The translations under genes were made by a program, and so were the position numbers. The notes under the pieces are model-generated. The model was given only the letters and a program-made list of their open reading frames with translations, did not search any database and was not told where the DNA came from. Positions 21,979 through 34,788 of a stretch of DNA of 64,000 nucleotides are shown here, piece after piece. Each line of letters starts with the position of its first letter. Position 1 is the stretch's first letter. The DNA lies in NCBI GenBank assembly GCA_011799875.1, contig CM022303.1, forward strand, positions 546,175,368-546,239,367. Reading direction: 5' to 3'. Source of the DNA: Thinopyrum elongatum. Its lineage: Eukaryota > Streptophyta > Magnoliopsida > Poales > Poaceae.

Positions 21979-24900
21979 TGTAACAGCCTGGTTTTTGGCC
22001 CTTTTCTTTTTCTTTTGATTTATTTGGTTTTTGCTCTGATTTCCTTTTTGGAGTGGTTCTGTGGCCTTGCAACCTGGGAGATCATCATCATTTCTTCTCC
22101 CAAGTGGCTCATCATCCTCAAATATTTCTCTAGATCATGTCATTTCCATTCTAGCCCAAACCCTAAAATTCTTTTCTAAGGAATATTCCTTTTTCTATTA
22201 AAGGAATAGCCTTATTTGCCCTAGGTTGTGAAGCAACCTATATCTCTGCCCCTCCCAAAATTCCCAAATAATTCTCATAATTTCTTTGGGTCATATATTG
22301 CTCAAATATGCCCAAACATCTCCTTGGCCAGTTAAAAAATAATTCCCCAATATTCATTCTTCTATTCTGCCCTGAATGGCATTTTGTGAAGGAAGTGCCA
22401 TTTATCTTATCTTGTTTAATCCCAAACTTTTTGGGCATTATTTTATGTCCAAATAATTGCCTAATGACAAAATTCAATCTCATTTGCCTAGCCAATCTTC
22501 CTCAGTGATTTTTCAAAGTTTCTGTCAAACAGAAGCCATTGTGAAGGAAGTACTAGCTAGGAGTATCCAAATGAGTTGAAATTTTGAATGCCTCTTCATG
22601 TGCTCATATCATTACCCTCCTCCAACTTTCAGCCTTATCCAATCATCCATGTGAGCACACCTTCAAATATTTGTTTCTGGCAATATTTTCAGGTTGTGAA
22701 GCAAGTATAATTTTTATCGCTTCATTAATTCTGAAAAATTACTAGATTATGCTTCTACCCAAATAACATCTCTCCACAAAATTTGGGACCATTTCATCAA
22801 GCCATTATCTCTCCAAAATTATTCCAAATTTCTGGACAGTGAGGATGTTTGTGAAGCAAGTACCATTTTGGCATGTCTAATTGGTATGAATTTTTTACAG
22901 AATCTTCATATGGCCAGATAACCCTGCCTTGACAAACTTCAGCTCAAGTGGCTTCTTCATTTGAGTGCATCATCTTGATCCCTTTTCTGGACCAAATATG
23001 CAGTTATGAAGCAACTATATTAAGCCCTGGTTCATTTCTCCTAAAACTCCCCAGTGTAGTCCTTCCTTAGTTAAACACCCCAGACATCATCTTTGTCTCA
23101 TAGCTCTTCCCTGTTGATCACCAGTGCGCAACCAAGTTTGCTACAGCAAACTTCAGACGATCACTACCATTTAACCACAGTGCCCCAGATTAAGACATAG
23201 CCTCATAAATGCTCCATCTTGGAGGGACTTCACCTTAGACAAGGTTTGCCAACCCATTGTGTCCTCCCTGTGACATGTTGCGTGGTGACCGCATTGGAGA
23301 CATGCCTGTGCGCGTGCTCTGCAGCGTTCGGCCGCGTCCAGAGCGTCGTTTGTGCTGCGGCCCCTCTCCCTCTCGTCGTCTTCACGCGCGTGACCTTGTC
23401 CAGTGTCTTCTCCTCATCGTCGCCGTCTCCCTGGACCCCTCTCCCCCTCCGGCCACTTCCTCGCCGGAGGTAGGCGCCGAGTGCCCACGGGTGCACTGTG
23501 CCCCGTTTGGCTCCGAGCTCGTCTCGGCCTCTTCCTCTACTCCCCGGCGTCGCTTTCTTCTCCGTGACCCTCCCCTGCACTCCCTTGTCCTCTCGCTCGC
23601 CCCGTGATGCTCTCAGCCATCACCGGAGCAGGCTCGTGCGCCATTGGCGGCACCCGAGCTCGGGAGGCTTCGGACGTGCCTATTTAAGACCTCCCCGACC
23701 CCGTCTCTCTTCACCACTAGGCCTCCCGCACTCCTCTACATCTCTCTAACCTCTCCTCCGAGCTCAAGGAGCTCTCTGTCCCTCCCATCACCATCACGGC
23801 CGCCGGACTCCTCCGCCTAAATTCGCTCGCTGCTGAGCCCCTCCCTCCGTTCCACCACCACCATCGGCTTCCCCGTGCTCCGGCAAGCCTCCCCAACCCC
23901 TTCGTTCGTCGCCGGGACTGTTGTGGCCGTGCGTCCCCAACCTTGGCCACCGCCGTCGCTCTCTGCCTCCGTAAGCTGTCGCGGCCACACCCCTCCACGG
24001 CTTCCGTTCGTGACCTGGATGGAAGCGGTGCACCTCGCCGAGCTCCCCGGTGGCTCCAGCTCGGCCGGAGGTGGCCGGAGCCAGCCGCCCCTCGCTGGCC
24101 GATCCCTCCCCTGCTCCTCCTCTGTTTGCTGACACCGCTAAGGCCACGGCCTCTCCTCGGCGCGTGTGGGTCTCTGGTCCGGTGCGGCGTCGTCTCGCGC
24201 ACTCTCCGGTGGCCGGAGCTCTGCAGGAGACGGCCTGAGTCGCCGGGCCAGCGCCGGCCGCTCCTCTGCCCTGGCCCGTCCCTGATTCTGTCGAGGAAGA
24301 AGACGACCTGGAGCGAGGAGGAGAGAGAGAGATCCCACGGGCCTCGCATGTAAGCCACACAAGCGTTGACCCCGCCCTCTGCCACGTCACTTAACTGGAA
24401 GCGTACTTCTGAGAGTACGTTTTCCGGTGGAGTGAGCGTATTCTGCCTCTGCTATTAGCCAAAATGCGTTTTCCTGTTCTGAAGACGTAATCTGAGAAAT
24501 GCGCTTTCTGTTTTTCCAGCCAGGGGCCTGTTTGTAGAAGTTATTTTATAGATTGGTCCCTGAACTTCATTTTGCTATATCTTTTTGCTCGTAACTCCAA
24601 ATAAGGTGAATCCAAAGCCCACTTCTTCTTCTTGTCGAGCCCGTTCCGTTGGTATCATTTTCACTATGTGTTCATATGCTGAAAATGACCATTATTCCCT
24701 TGCCCTTATTCATCCCCCTCCGAGAGAGAACGTTTTCCGGTGATTCTTTCCGCGAGTTTCTCGCACTTCTTCCCGGTGAATCCATCCCTCCCAGGCAAGC
24801 CACACCCTCCATTCGCATGATTGCAATGCAGTGACATGGTTTACTTATTTAAACTTGCTTAAAATATGGCATTAGCTATGTATGATTTGTTCATGGCATT

Positions 24901-26576
24901 TCTCGGAGTTGTTTTTGATCTTGTTATTGCCATGATGTTGCTTGGAGTTCTAGGACTAAGATTTTGCAGCTTATGAGGATGACATGTTGCCATTGGATTA
25001 TTAGTGGTGTATATTATTTTCATGATGGTAGTTGATATTCTGTTGCTTTGGAGTATTATTTTGGAGATGATGCTTGCATGTTGTTCTTAGTTGCATATCG
25101 TGTTATTGCTATGGGCTTAGTAGTATCTTGATTCTTGGATTCATCATGTTAGTAGTGATATGCTACCCTCGGAGTATTATGTCATGACTAGGTTATGCTT
25201 TAGATTATGTGTTGGATATTGCTATGACTTGGTTGATAGATGGATATGTGATATCGGAGTATCAGATATACTTTGGGGATAAATTCTGTCATTAAGTTGG
25301 TCAGGTGCCACCGAACCGGGCTTTTCCACTGCAACCACATTTGCCTGTATGGGAAGGCCCTAATGTGGTCTATTGTCATGTCTCTCGCCGGTGCCTCCAA
25401 CGAGGGAAGGTTATGGGCGCGCGCTACCCTGATCAGGTAGGTGGACATAAGCCTTGTGTGCCCGTAGTTGTTGTTAGGCGCCTTTTTGTCCCCGTTTGGG
25501 ACCGTTTTTGGTTTTGCCACGACGGTGGCTGTTGGATGTCATTGGTTGACATCGGGGCCACCCAGGACTGAACCCAAAGAGGGGTGTTGGTCGGAGTGGC
25601 CGGGAGAGTGTCATGGCAGTAGATTGGTTTTGTCGGAACACCGTTGGTCCACCCGAATGGGAGCAAGTGGCCATGGGTTCTGTGATGTGGGTACAGTGTA
25701 CTAACCTCTGCAGAGTGTGGGTGTTTAATCTATCGATAGCCGCGTCCTCAGTCATGGGCACAAGTTCGCACTAGGTCACACCGTTCGATCAACACTCAAA
25801 TGACGGAATGACTTATAGGTGATTTATATGTTGATATATTTGAGCAGTAATAGTTTGGCAGGATGTTGATGATGGTGTTGAGATGATCTTGAGGATGATC
25901 ATTCAGCTTGTGATGTGGTCACGAGGTGATCATGTGGATGTTTTGATCATGAGGTGATCATGTGGATGTTTTGATCACGAGGTGATCAGGTGGATCACGA
26001 GGTGATCGAGATGGTATATTGCTTGGCCGGATAGCCAAGAGTGAGATGGTTCTTGAGATCTGAGATGATGGTTCATCAGTATTCTAGTAGTTCATATCCT
26101 GCTTAGTAGTTGTTTTCGCATCATGGTAGTTGTTATTAACCTGTTTAATGCTATGTTGTTGTTTTGCCTTGATGCTTTTGGTTGTTGTGAGCTTGCAAGT
26201 ACATTCAATGTACTGACCTGGCATGTCATGCCAGATTGCAGGTGAAGCCGTGATTGATTGATTGTTTGTCGAGGTTTCCGCGCGTGCGAGGTAGATCGTG
26301 TCCTAGCCAGAGTTCCTGCGGAGTGGAGTTCACCACCTTCGTCGTTGTTCCGCTGCTACGAGTTGTTCCACTGCTAGCATAGAACAAGTGTAGTATCGCA
26401 GGTGTAGTGTCACCGTGCTGATGTGATTCTTTGTAACATCAGACCCGTGCATTTATTATCCTTTGTAATAAGAGCTGATTTGTTCTATGTCAAGCTGTGT
26501 CGTATTCCAGAGACTTCTCCTTGATCTCTGGGCTGGAATACGGGGCGTTCCGGTCTCTCTGAGCCGGGGTGCCACA
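21979..26576 (+). repeat. 3' LTR of the LARD
   Basis: 4598 bp, colinear with 14280-18882, including the GC-rich block and the short tandem repeat. Differences are scattered substitutions and small indels. Confidence 0.93.
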
Positions 26577-27501
26577 CTTGGCCAGCGCGGCCACGAGCTG
26601 GAGCAGCGGCAAGGTGTGCAGCAGGGAAAGAAAAAATAAATAAAAGGTGGATGGGTGGATGGCAGTTGGGCCAGAAGGGACATGTGGTGGACAGAGTCGG
26701 ACGAAGAGGACACAGAAAACATCTGCTTTGTGTCCGCATCAGACCCAAATGCGGCCCAAATTTGAGACTGAAATGGATCCGAACGGACACAAAACGAACA
26801 GAAAATAGAAATGGGTCAGTGCGTTGGGCAATGTTTTTGTCTGCGTAGACTCAAGCGGACATCCACAGATGAAATGGTCTGTGCGTTGGATTTGTTGTTC
26901 GGCCAACTCCAACGCATGACCCCAAATGGTCTGGCCGCGTCCATTTGGGGGTAAACGGACAGAACAGGCGGCCCAACGCACAGGGGCAAACGGACCAATG
27001 TTCTTTTTTGGTCCGCTTTTGACCCATTCCCGGCCCAACTTTGGGCCGCGTTTGTGGCCGAACGGACACACGCGGACGGGGTGCGGCATACGCCCTAGTC
27101 TCCCCTGGCCTGCCCGTCGGGGACACAACCATCTTTCTCTTCCCCTGCCCTTCCCCTCCGCCCTCCACCCGCCGGCCCCGCCGTCGCTGCCGCCACCCCC
27201 ATTCCCGGTCGCGTCGCCTTCCATCAAGGCCGTCCGCCTCACAACCATGCCATGTCATAGTTGGCCCACGCCCGTGTTTCGGTAGAGCTTTTTGTCAGTG
27301 TTCGTGATTCCTTGTTACCGGTGGGAGATAAGCTACGTCCGCCGATGCCGATCGTCGACCCCAACAACTTCTGGCTGGCGTTGCATTGCCACCGAGCGTC
27401 CACCCACCAACACCAACCTTGCTTCGCTTCCTCGACTTGCTCTTTTCGGCCGCATCTCCACCACGACCGCAAGGTGTTCGATAATTTGCTCACAAGATAT
27501 C

Positions 27502-27537
27502 ATGGACAGCGGGGATGAGTTTTTCTTTCACAACTTC
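27502..27537 (+). pseudogene. Harbinger B transposase, first 12 codons
   Basis: ATG at 27502 gives MDSGDEFFFHNF, an acidic start as in related transposases, then the CACTA element interrupts. The final ttc codon is the CACTA target duplication. After the insertion (39388) the frame continues ICSLDDSSSVDEELVAAALV, the acidic N-terminus expected for the family. Confidence 0.85.
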
Positions 27538-27549
27538 CACTGGTAAGCG

Positions 27550-28200
27550 AGGTGCTATACACACGGTTTTTAACCCCTTTCCGCGACGGCATTTGGAACC
27601 ATCGCCAAGTGAGTGTGGGCGATAGGGGGGGTCCTTCCCACACGACCCAGAAACCATCGGGGATATGCCCTCCTGGCACACATGCTCGGCAAAATGAGGT
27701 CGTGTGCGACCGGCGAGTGATCAAATACGGTTATACATATAGTAGTGCTAAAAAAATACAATTATACAGGCGGAATCATTTCCAGTCGTAAGTACATCCC
27801 ACACAGTCAGTCCCCACTAAACATTTCCGTTCGTATATACATCCCACACAGTCGCTCCAAGGAAAATGTTTCCGTTCGCAGGTACATCACACACAATTTT
27901 CCCCGTTAAATCGTTTGTGATAGCGTTGCCATTGCACACGATATTAACAATTTTATCGTTTGCGTTATTGAATGCATCACACACGGTGCATAGAAGAAAC
28001 TGTGTGGCAAAGGCTGTCCATCACACACAGTTTTTATGTGGTAAATATTTGCGCAAGGTGGCCTAACGCAAATAGTTTTCAAGAGGATGTCGTGTGTGAT
28101 TGTTCATTGATCCAACACGGTTTATTCCTAGAAACTGTGTGCGTTGCCTGAGGTCATCGCCCACGGTGTTTTCTCAATAACCGTTTGCAATAGAAAAACC
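27550..28200. repeat. Left subterminal repeat region of the CACTA element
   Basis: Many copies of cacacggtt, catcacacac and aaccgttt-like 10-12-mers in both orientations. In this superfamily such repeats bind the transposase accessory protein. The right-hand counterpart is at 38880-39384, and isolated copies occur at 30780-30870 and 31850-31880. Confidence 0.75.
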
Positions 28201-28445
28201 CAATTTGTAGGCTAATTGGCCATTAGCAGGCTAATTGCCCTATTATTAATAATCCACTTATTAATCTAATTGACATTCATATTAAGCACATAATATATTT
28301 CATTTCCATATTAAGGAAGCAGGATTTCATAATTGAAATACATCAGAGTACAACATGATATAGCTTCAGCACTCAGCTACCCCATTACACAACTGCACCA
28401 GCACCAAGTTTCACATGCAACATCTAGAACCTTTCGAAATTAGCA

Positions 28446-28965
28446 TCATAGACGGTACATAGACAGATGCATCTCATCTGAAAAACCGCTGAAGCGGAAG
28501 GCGAATATTGAGCCTTCATTCATGTTGAAGGTCTTTGCAACTTTAGGCCTGTGCCTGTGGATGATTGACCGTCCATCCTTCGTCCTCTTCAGGAACACTT
28601 CAATATTGAACCGTGGGTGTTGTATGAAAACCTTCCTCTCCTCCTGACCATCGAGGTGGTTTGAGAGGTAATCATCAGTGAACTGCTTTGGAAAGGCCTG
28701 AAAACAAGGATGTGCATAAATATCTTCTCTATATTGGAAATGGGGCAAAGGAATAAAAAAAGGCAAGGTATAATAGTTAGTACCATCTTATAGTGAACTG
28801 ATGTCTTCTTTATTGTGCAGACAAAGATCTTGTTGTTTTTTGTCGCTAATTTCTTTATCCTAACAATCTTTCTGAGTTTCTTGACTTGATTGATATTCAT
28901 GGACAACTCATTTCCCCATATGCAAAAAGGGTCGAACAGTGGGTCAAAACCTCTGACAGCAGGAC
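28446..28965 (-). CDS. B3 DNA-binding-domain protein fragment (two exons) carried by the CACTA element
   Basis: Exon 28965-28784 encodes GFDPLFDPFCIWGNELSMNI...IFVCTIKKTSVHYKM. A GT-AG intron (28783-28698) follows. Exon 28697-28446 encodes AFPKQFTDDYLSNHL...VFLKRTKDGRSIIHRH.PKVAKTFNMNEGSIFAFRFSGFSDEMHLSMYRL, then stop. The order strand - K.xFP..F - VxL - F.mxEGsxFaFrF - L.iY matches the plant B3 fold (ABI3/VP1-REM type), nuclear DNA binding. The Trp usual near KVAKTF is Arg in this copy. An upstream exon at 29101-29067 (KEWEALRFTIE) has good splice signals but joins out of phase, so the 5' structure is unresolved. It may be a captured host gene or the element's own DNA-binding protein. Confidence 0.7.
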
Positions 28966-29224
28966 CTACATGTGCAAGACCAAATTGTTAAAAACCTAAA
29001 TATTAGAATGGTTCCTGCAACTGCACAATAATGTGCTATTAGACAACGGACCATGCACGTGCTAACCTCAATTGTAAACCTCAGTGCTTCCCATTCTTTC
29101 CCTGCAACACATATAAGGTAGTTAGTCATCAGGTTAAGTGAGGGTCCGCATGCTATCAGTAAAATATGTTGATGAAAAATAAGCACATTGCAGGTTCATC
29201 AGATTAATTCAAGCCACATGGAAA

Positions 29225-30215
29225 CCCATTTATCCAAACCAAGCATGATTAAGAACTAGGAAATATAGCACTTGTATATGTTTCTCATGTATTAAGTGCA
29301 GCCAAATTCGATTTATTCCTCACATACACAACAATACAAAATTCTACCCACGACAATTGGACATCGCATTGCAGAATTGAACCAAGCAGTTAACTAAACA
29401 CCACAACAAATGAACCAAACATTAACTAAGCACCACATTGCACAATATAACATACTCCTAATAGAAGATCAGACAGTTAACCAAACCAAGCATGCTTAAC
29501 AACTTAGAAATATAGCAATTGTATTTGTTTCTCATGTATTTAGTACAGCCAAATTCAATTTATTTCTCACGTGGTATACAATAACAGAATGCACCCACAA
29601 CAATTGAACATCGCATTGCAGAATTGAACCAAACAGTTAACTAAACACCACAACAAATGAACCAAACGTTAACTGAGCACCACATTGCACAACATAACAT
29701 ACTCCTAATAGAAGATGAGACAGTTAACCAAACCAAGCATGCTTAACAACTTGGAAATATAGCAATTGTATTTGTTTCTCATGTATTTAGTACAGCCAAA
29801 TTCGATTTACTTCTCACATGGTATACAATAATAGAATGCACCCACAACTATTGAACATCGCATTGTAGAATTGAACCAAACACTTAACTAAACATCGCAA
29901 CAAATGAACCAAACATTAACTGAGCACCACATTGCACAATGTATAACATACTAGAAGATTAGACAGTTAACCAAACCAAGCATGCTTGACAACTTGGAAA
30001 TATAGCAATTGTATTCGTTTCTCATGTATTTTGTAAAGATAAATTTGATTTATTTCTCACATGGAAGACAATACAAAATTGCAGCTTGAAGAATTGAACA
30101 TCACATTTGCAGAATTGAACCAAACAGTTAACTGAAGACGACAACTAATTAACCAAACAGTTAATAAGTGAGCACCACACTGCACGACATATAGAACATA
30201 TACACTAGAGCAACA
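29225..30215. repeat. Tandem array, about 247-bp unit, four copies
   Basis: Units beginning accaagcatg at about 29238, 29485, 29732 and 29975 share ...ctcatgtatt.agtacagccaaattcgattta...gaattgaaccaaacagttaactaa...gaccagacagttaacc. The last copy is degenerate. It lies where an intron of the B3 gene would be. Confidence 0.88.
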
Positions 30216-30317
30216 GATTGCATGGTAAAATTAGATAGCACAATTCACTAGAATTTGTTAAGGAAAGGCCGGAGCAGCACACGCAACGGGTAAACCTAGC
30301 ATGCTTAACCAGTGTAG

Positions 30318-30533
30318 CTAGCAAATGGCAAGGTGCTCCTCCAAGATCTGGGGGTCGGCACGAATGACAGCCATCGAGACATCATCCGCGCGTGCGACTG
30401 CGATTTGCTTCTCCGCTGCCAAATGCTCCTTGAGCTCCTGGCTATACTGCGTGCACCATGGCTTAGGGCCGCGCTTATTTGGTGGAGGGGTCGGTGATTT
30501 GGGTGGAAGGTGTTGCGCCGGCGGTCGGGGCAT
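30318..30533 (-). CDS. 71-codon ORF, possible first exon of the B3 gene
   Basis: ATG at 30533 (MPRPPAQHLPPKSPTPPPNK), proline-rich start, then a helical acidic segment QELKEHLAAEKQ...ILEEHLAIC and TAG. Upstream on the minus strand a leader ends CAGGCAG followed by gtaatcc, a likely 5'UTR splice donor (30593). Same strand as the B3 exons but separated from them by the 247-bp array. Function unknown. Confidence 0.4.
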   Translation of the reverse strand: MPRPPAQHLPPKSPTPPPNKRGPKPWCTQYSQELKEHLAAEKQIAVARADDVSMAVIRADPQILEEHLAIC

Positions 30534-31082
30534 GTGGGATGTGGAAGGATGAGGAGGATGGGGGTCGGGTGTGGATTACCTGCCTGGATAGACGAGGCCG
30601 AGTAGCATGAAGGAGGGTCGCCAGCGAGGAGGCGGCGCTGCAAGCAAGAAGTGAAGGTTTCAACTTGGAAAGGAAGGCGGAAACAGGGGAAATGTGGCTT
30701 TTGGTAAGGAGGAGGGGGTGGGGAGGTAGATATTTCCGCGGAAGCCGAAAATTTTGAATCGGTTCAGTGAAAAAACTGGCGCGCAAAGTGTCATCAGACA
30801 CGGTCCCTTATTCAGAACTGTGTATGATATGTGAACATCACAAACGATTCAGATAGCTTAACCCGTGTGTGATGAGTTTGAACGTCAAAAAATTTGGTTC
30901 GAATTTCCCTGGTTACAGTGGTCATCCACGTCATTGCATAATTTGGGTACACAAAGGAGACTACAGCACACCCACACTTCTTATTCGAGCAAGTTCAGCA
31001 ATTAAACAGAGCTAGCTGACCTAAACATTACTCTAACAAATTAAAGACCAGCGCTCTTAATTAAACAAAACAAAGATTACTA

Positions 31083-31697
31083 CTACGGCTGGTGCTCGTC
31101 GATCTCCGCCGCCTCCTCCATGTCCAGCTCGCGCCCGACGGTCTCCTGGGGAAGGGGCTCCATGGCATCCATCGCACCATACTCGGCAAGCATCTCGCCA
31201 TCCGCGTCCGCCATCTCTTTGGAAAAGACCGCCACGAGCTGGGCGTGGGCGGCCGCAATCTGGGCTTGGATAGGCTCTGTCGTGGTAAGGTATGCGGCGG
31301 AGGAATGGATGGCTGCTCGAACGCTCTCCGTGATTGCCAACTCTTCGGCTGTGGGTTGCCGACCGTTACCGGAGAAGCTTCGTTCGATTTGTGCGGTGAC
31401 CGCCACGAGCTGGGCATGGGCGGCCTCGACATGGTCGTGGGCAGCCTCCATCAGGGCTAAGGCTACCGCTGCGGAACGGACAGCTGCTGTGCCGCTCTCG
31501 CTAGTTGCTATCCCCGAGGCAGATGTTGTTGCCGCCACCTGAGAAGCAACAGCGGCCGTTTGGGCTGCCTTGGCCGCCCAGTCGCAGACTGCGGCCGCGC
31601 TCATGCACCTTGTTAGCACGCGCATGGCGGCTGCGGCCGCGCTCTCGCCGGAGTGGGCCACTGAAGTTGCCCTCATGACGCGGGTCCACGTCCCCAT
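31083..31697 (-). CDS. Ala-rich coiled-coil-like protein, 204 aa, unknown function
   Basis: Intact ORF from ATG (MGTWTRVMRATSVAHSGES). Alanine-rich, largely helical, with an internal repeat AAHAQLVAV (near residues 93 and 147) and an acidic tail ELDMEEAAEIDEHQP. Composition favours a coiled coil. No catalytic motif. The frame stays open in GC-rich DNA that also has antisense ORFs, so coding is supported by the internal repeat and tail, not by homology. Confidence 0.5.
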   Translation of the reverse strand: MGTWTRVMRATSVAHSGESAAAAAMRVLTRCMSAAAVCDWAAKAAQTAAVASQVAATTSASGIATSESGTAAVRSAAVALALMEAAHDHVEAAHAQLVAVTAQIERSFSGNGRQPTAEELAITESVRAAIHSSAAYLTTTEPIQAQIAAAHAQLVAVFSKEMADADGEMLAEYGAMDAMEPLPQETVGRELDMEEAAEIDEHQP

Positions 31698-31939
31698 CTT
31701 TCACCGGCGATGATTGAACAGTGAAATGATATTTGGGGAGCGAGCTAGTGTGCTTGACACGCCGGCTGTGAACTGTAGCCGACGCACCTTCTCGCGTAAG
31801 CCATAGGCGTACTATACACCGACGATGCTCCAGGATATTTTGTACTGCATCTCACACGGTTGGTGATAATAAACTGTGTGGGATCTACTTGATTTTTCAT
31901 CTTGATTTGAATTACATAATGGGGTCACAGCGGCAATGG

Positions 31940-34345
31940 ACGGTGTTTGAATTGCTAGAACTTTTATCTGTAGTGAACATGCAACTATATGTGTGTCGTA
32001 AAAAAATTGGAATTATTCAGGGTTCGTTTGGACATTTTATACATTAAATTGGTTTTCTGGCCATTTCAGGTGCACAATTCAAAATTAAACTACATACACA
32101 TGCTCCGGTGCACCAACATGGGTTGTAAAATCATATATGTGTCCATGGGTTCATGCTTATGTCCCATGCAAGAAATGGGGATGAATTCCGAAAACCACGG
32201 CACCGTGGCTCTCCGGCAAACATTGAGGTACTTGCTTTTGTAATTCTAGTAAATCCAAAACCCGTCTGAAATTCATGAACCTTGGCATGCTATCATGGAA
32301 TGGCATCAACATACTGGGGTAAAAAATATTGTCCCATTTGGGGCAGGTTATGGTATAAGCTTCTCACAAACCAGAGCTTCTCACAAGAAGCCTCATGGTT
32401 TCGTTAGGGAAACGTGTCACCTTTGTGGACAAAACGATATTCGTCGCCTCTTCTTCCTTTCAATTTTTTCCTGGTGTCAACATAGAACAACAGGAGTGTC
32501 GTGTTAAATTTTGGATTTTTTCGGGGATCATTTGGACATTTTTATATGTTAACTGAGTTTTCTAGGCATTTATGTGCATAATTCAAAATTGAACTACATG
32601 CACATGCTCCAGTCCATAAAACAGGTTGCAAAATCAAATGTTTGTCCTTGGTTGCAAGCTTAGGTCACATGCAAGAAATGAGAATGAATGTCAAACACCT
32701 TGACACTGTCGCTCGGCCGCTAACATTGAGATACATGATTTTAAATTCTAGTAAATCGAAAACTCGTCTGAACTTCTTGAAACTTGACATGATATCATGG
32801 AACGGCATCGACAAGCCATGGTAAAAATATTGTCCCATTTGGGGCAGGTTTGGGTATAAGCTTCTCGCAAACCAGAGCTTCTCTTACAACAAGCCTGATG
32901 GTTTCGGTAGGGAACATGCCACCTTGGGGGACGAAACGATATCTGTTGCCTCTTCTTACTTTCAAAATTTTTCTCGTGTCAACATAGAACAACACGAGTG
33001 TTGTGTCAATTTTTGGGATTTTTCGGGGTTAGCTTGGACATTTTTATACATTAACTGAGTTTTCTATGCATTCATGTGCATAGTTCAAATTTGAACTACA
33101 TGCACATGCTCTAGTGCATATAAATGGGTTCGAAATTGGAATGTGTGTCCTTGGTTACATGCTTAAGTCCCATGCAAGAAATGAGAATGAATGTCAAACA
33201 CCTTGCCACCGTCGCTCGGCCGCTAACATTGAGATACATGGTTTTTAAATTCTAGTAAATCGAAAACACGTCTGAAATTTATGAAACTTGACATGCTAGC
33301 ATGGAACGGCATCAACATGTAGTGGTAAAAATATTGTCCCATTTGGGGCAGGTTGGGGTATATAAGCTTCTCACAAACCAGAGCTTCTCACAACAAGCCT
33401 CATGGTTACGGTAGGGAACGTTTCACCTTTCTGGATGAAACGATAACCGTTGCCTCTTCTTGAATTCAATTTTTTTTCTAGTGTCAACATAGAACAACAT
33501 GAGTGTTGTGTTAATTTTAGGAATTTTTCGGGGATCGTTTGGACATTTTTATACATTAACTGCGTTTTCTATGCATTTATGTGCATAATTCAAATTTGAA
33601 CTACAGGCACATGCTCCAGTGCATGTAAATTGTTTGAAAAATCAAATCTGTGTCCTTGGCTGCATGCTTAGGTCCCATGCAAGAAATGGGAATGAATGTC
33701 AAACACCTTGCCACCGTCGCTCGGCCGCAAACATTGAGATACATGGTTTTTAAATTCTAGTAAATCGAAAACTCGTCTGAAGTTCATGAAACTTGGCATG
33801 CTATCATGGAGCGGCATCAACATGCCGTGGTAAATTTTTTGTCCCATTTGGGGCAGGTTTGGGTATAAGCTTCTCACAAACCAGAGCTTCTCACAACAAG
33901 CCTGATGGTTTCGGTAGGGAACGTGCCACCTTTGGGGACGAAACGATATCCGTTGCCTCTTCTTGCTTTGAAATTTTTTCTAGTGTCAACATAGAACGAC
34001 AGGAGTGTTGTGTTAAATTTTGGAATTTTTCGGGGTTCGTTTGGACATTTTTATACATTAACTGGGTTTTCTAGGCATTTTATGTGCATAATTCAAATTT
34101 GAACTACATGACATGCTCCAGTGCATATAAATTGGTTAAAAAATCAAATCTGTGTCCTTGGGTGCATGCTTAGGTCCCATGCAAGAAATGGGAATGAATT
34201 TCAAATACCAGGGCACTGTTGATTGCTGGCAAAACGTTGAGATAGATTGTTTTTAAATTCTAGTAAATCCAAAACTCGTCTGAAATTCATGAAACTTGGC
34301 ATGCTATCATGGAATGGCACCCGACATGCTGTGGTATTTTTCGTG
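31940..34345. repeat. Tandem array, about 504-bp unit, four to five copies
   Basis: gtcccatttggggcaggtt recurs at 32331, 32832, 33336 and 33841 (spacing 501, 504, 505). Each is followed by ataagcttctc.caaaccagagcttctc, gtgtcaacatagaac, ttttcgggg..cgtttggacattt and caagaaatg.gaatgaat. Partial copies bound the array. Short ORFs in it are repeat artefacts. Confidence 0.93.
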
Positions 34346-34788
34346 TCCATTTTGAGAGAAGGCGCACTCGAATAACAGCCTACAAAGGCATTTTGAAAAA
34401 ATAGTTGCCACTTTAATATCTCAAACGTTTGTATAATTCAAATCGTGTGCGTTCTGTTAACCATTCACGTGATGCCACGTGTCTTGGTTTTAATGGCTAT
34501 AGGAGGTGCCGTGCGGACAGCTTCTTGACTGAACGGGAGGCATGCGAGCGCAGTCCGGTATGCAGGCTGACCAAGAGGCGTGCAAGCTGTCCTCCAATGC
34601 GCAGGCTCACCAGGAAGCGTGCGAGCTGTACACTGCGCATGCTCACTGGGAAGCGAGCCCTTTGACTTCCATGGCCGCCCGCCTTGCTCGCATCCTCTCC
34701 ATTAATTGCGCCCGAGCCGCTGTTTAATACGGGCGGCCTTACTGTTTGCCTCCCATTCCCCTCCCTCCCGCAGACCTCCACCAACGCC

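Larger units (their letters stand above)
14275..26581 (+). mobile_element. LARD: large non-coding LTR retrotransposon, 12.3 kb
   Basis: LTRs at 14280-18882 and 21979-26576 (4603 and 4598 bp) run TGTAACAGCC...TGCCACA and surround 3.1 kb of non-coding DNA. A perfect 5-bp target duplication, cttgg, lies at 14275-14279 and 26577-26581. An initiator-tRNA-Met primer site and a polypurine tract are in place. No gag or pol is present. LTRs of about 4.5 kb and an internal domain of about 3 kb without genes are the defining features of Triticeae LARDs such as Sukkula; I infer that class but cannot confirm the family. LTR divergence of a few percent by eye suggests a fairly recent insertion. Confidence 0.93.
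13771..26897. mobile_element. Harbinger element A (non-autonomous), split by the LARD
   Basis: Left end gagcaactccaat after tta (13768-13770). Right end gttggatttgttg (to 26897), aligning with the inverted left end with a few mismatches, followed by ttc (a one-base variant of the tta duplication). Its own sequence is 13771-14279 and 26582-26897, about 825 bp once the LARD and one cttgg are removed. It is GC-rich on the left, with no transposase. The right boundary is less certain than the left. Confidence 0.7.

Noticed and set aside
29225..30215. CRISPR-like array
   Set aside because: Long units repeated end to end without unique spacers in a plant genome; an ordinary tandem repeat.
32295..34074. 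ORFs of 60-93 codons in the 504-bp array
   Set aside because: Repeat by-products; frames differ between units.
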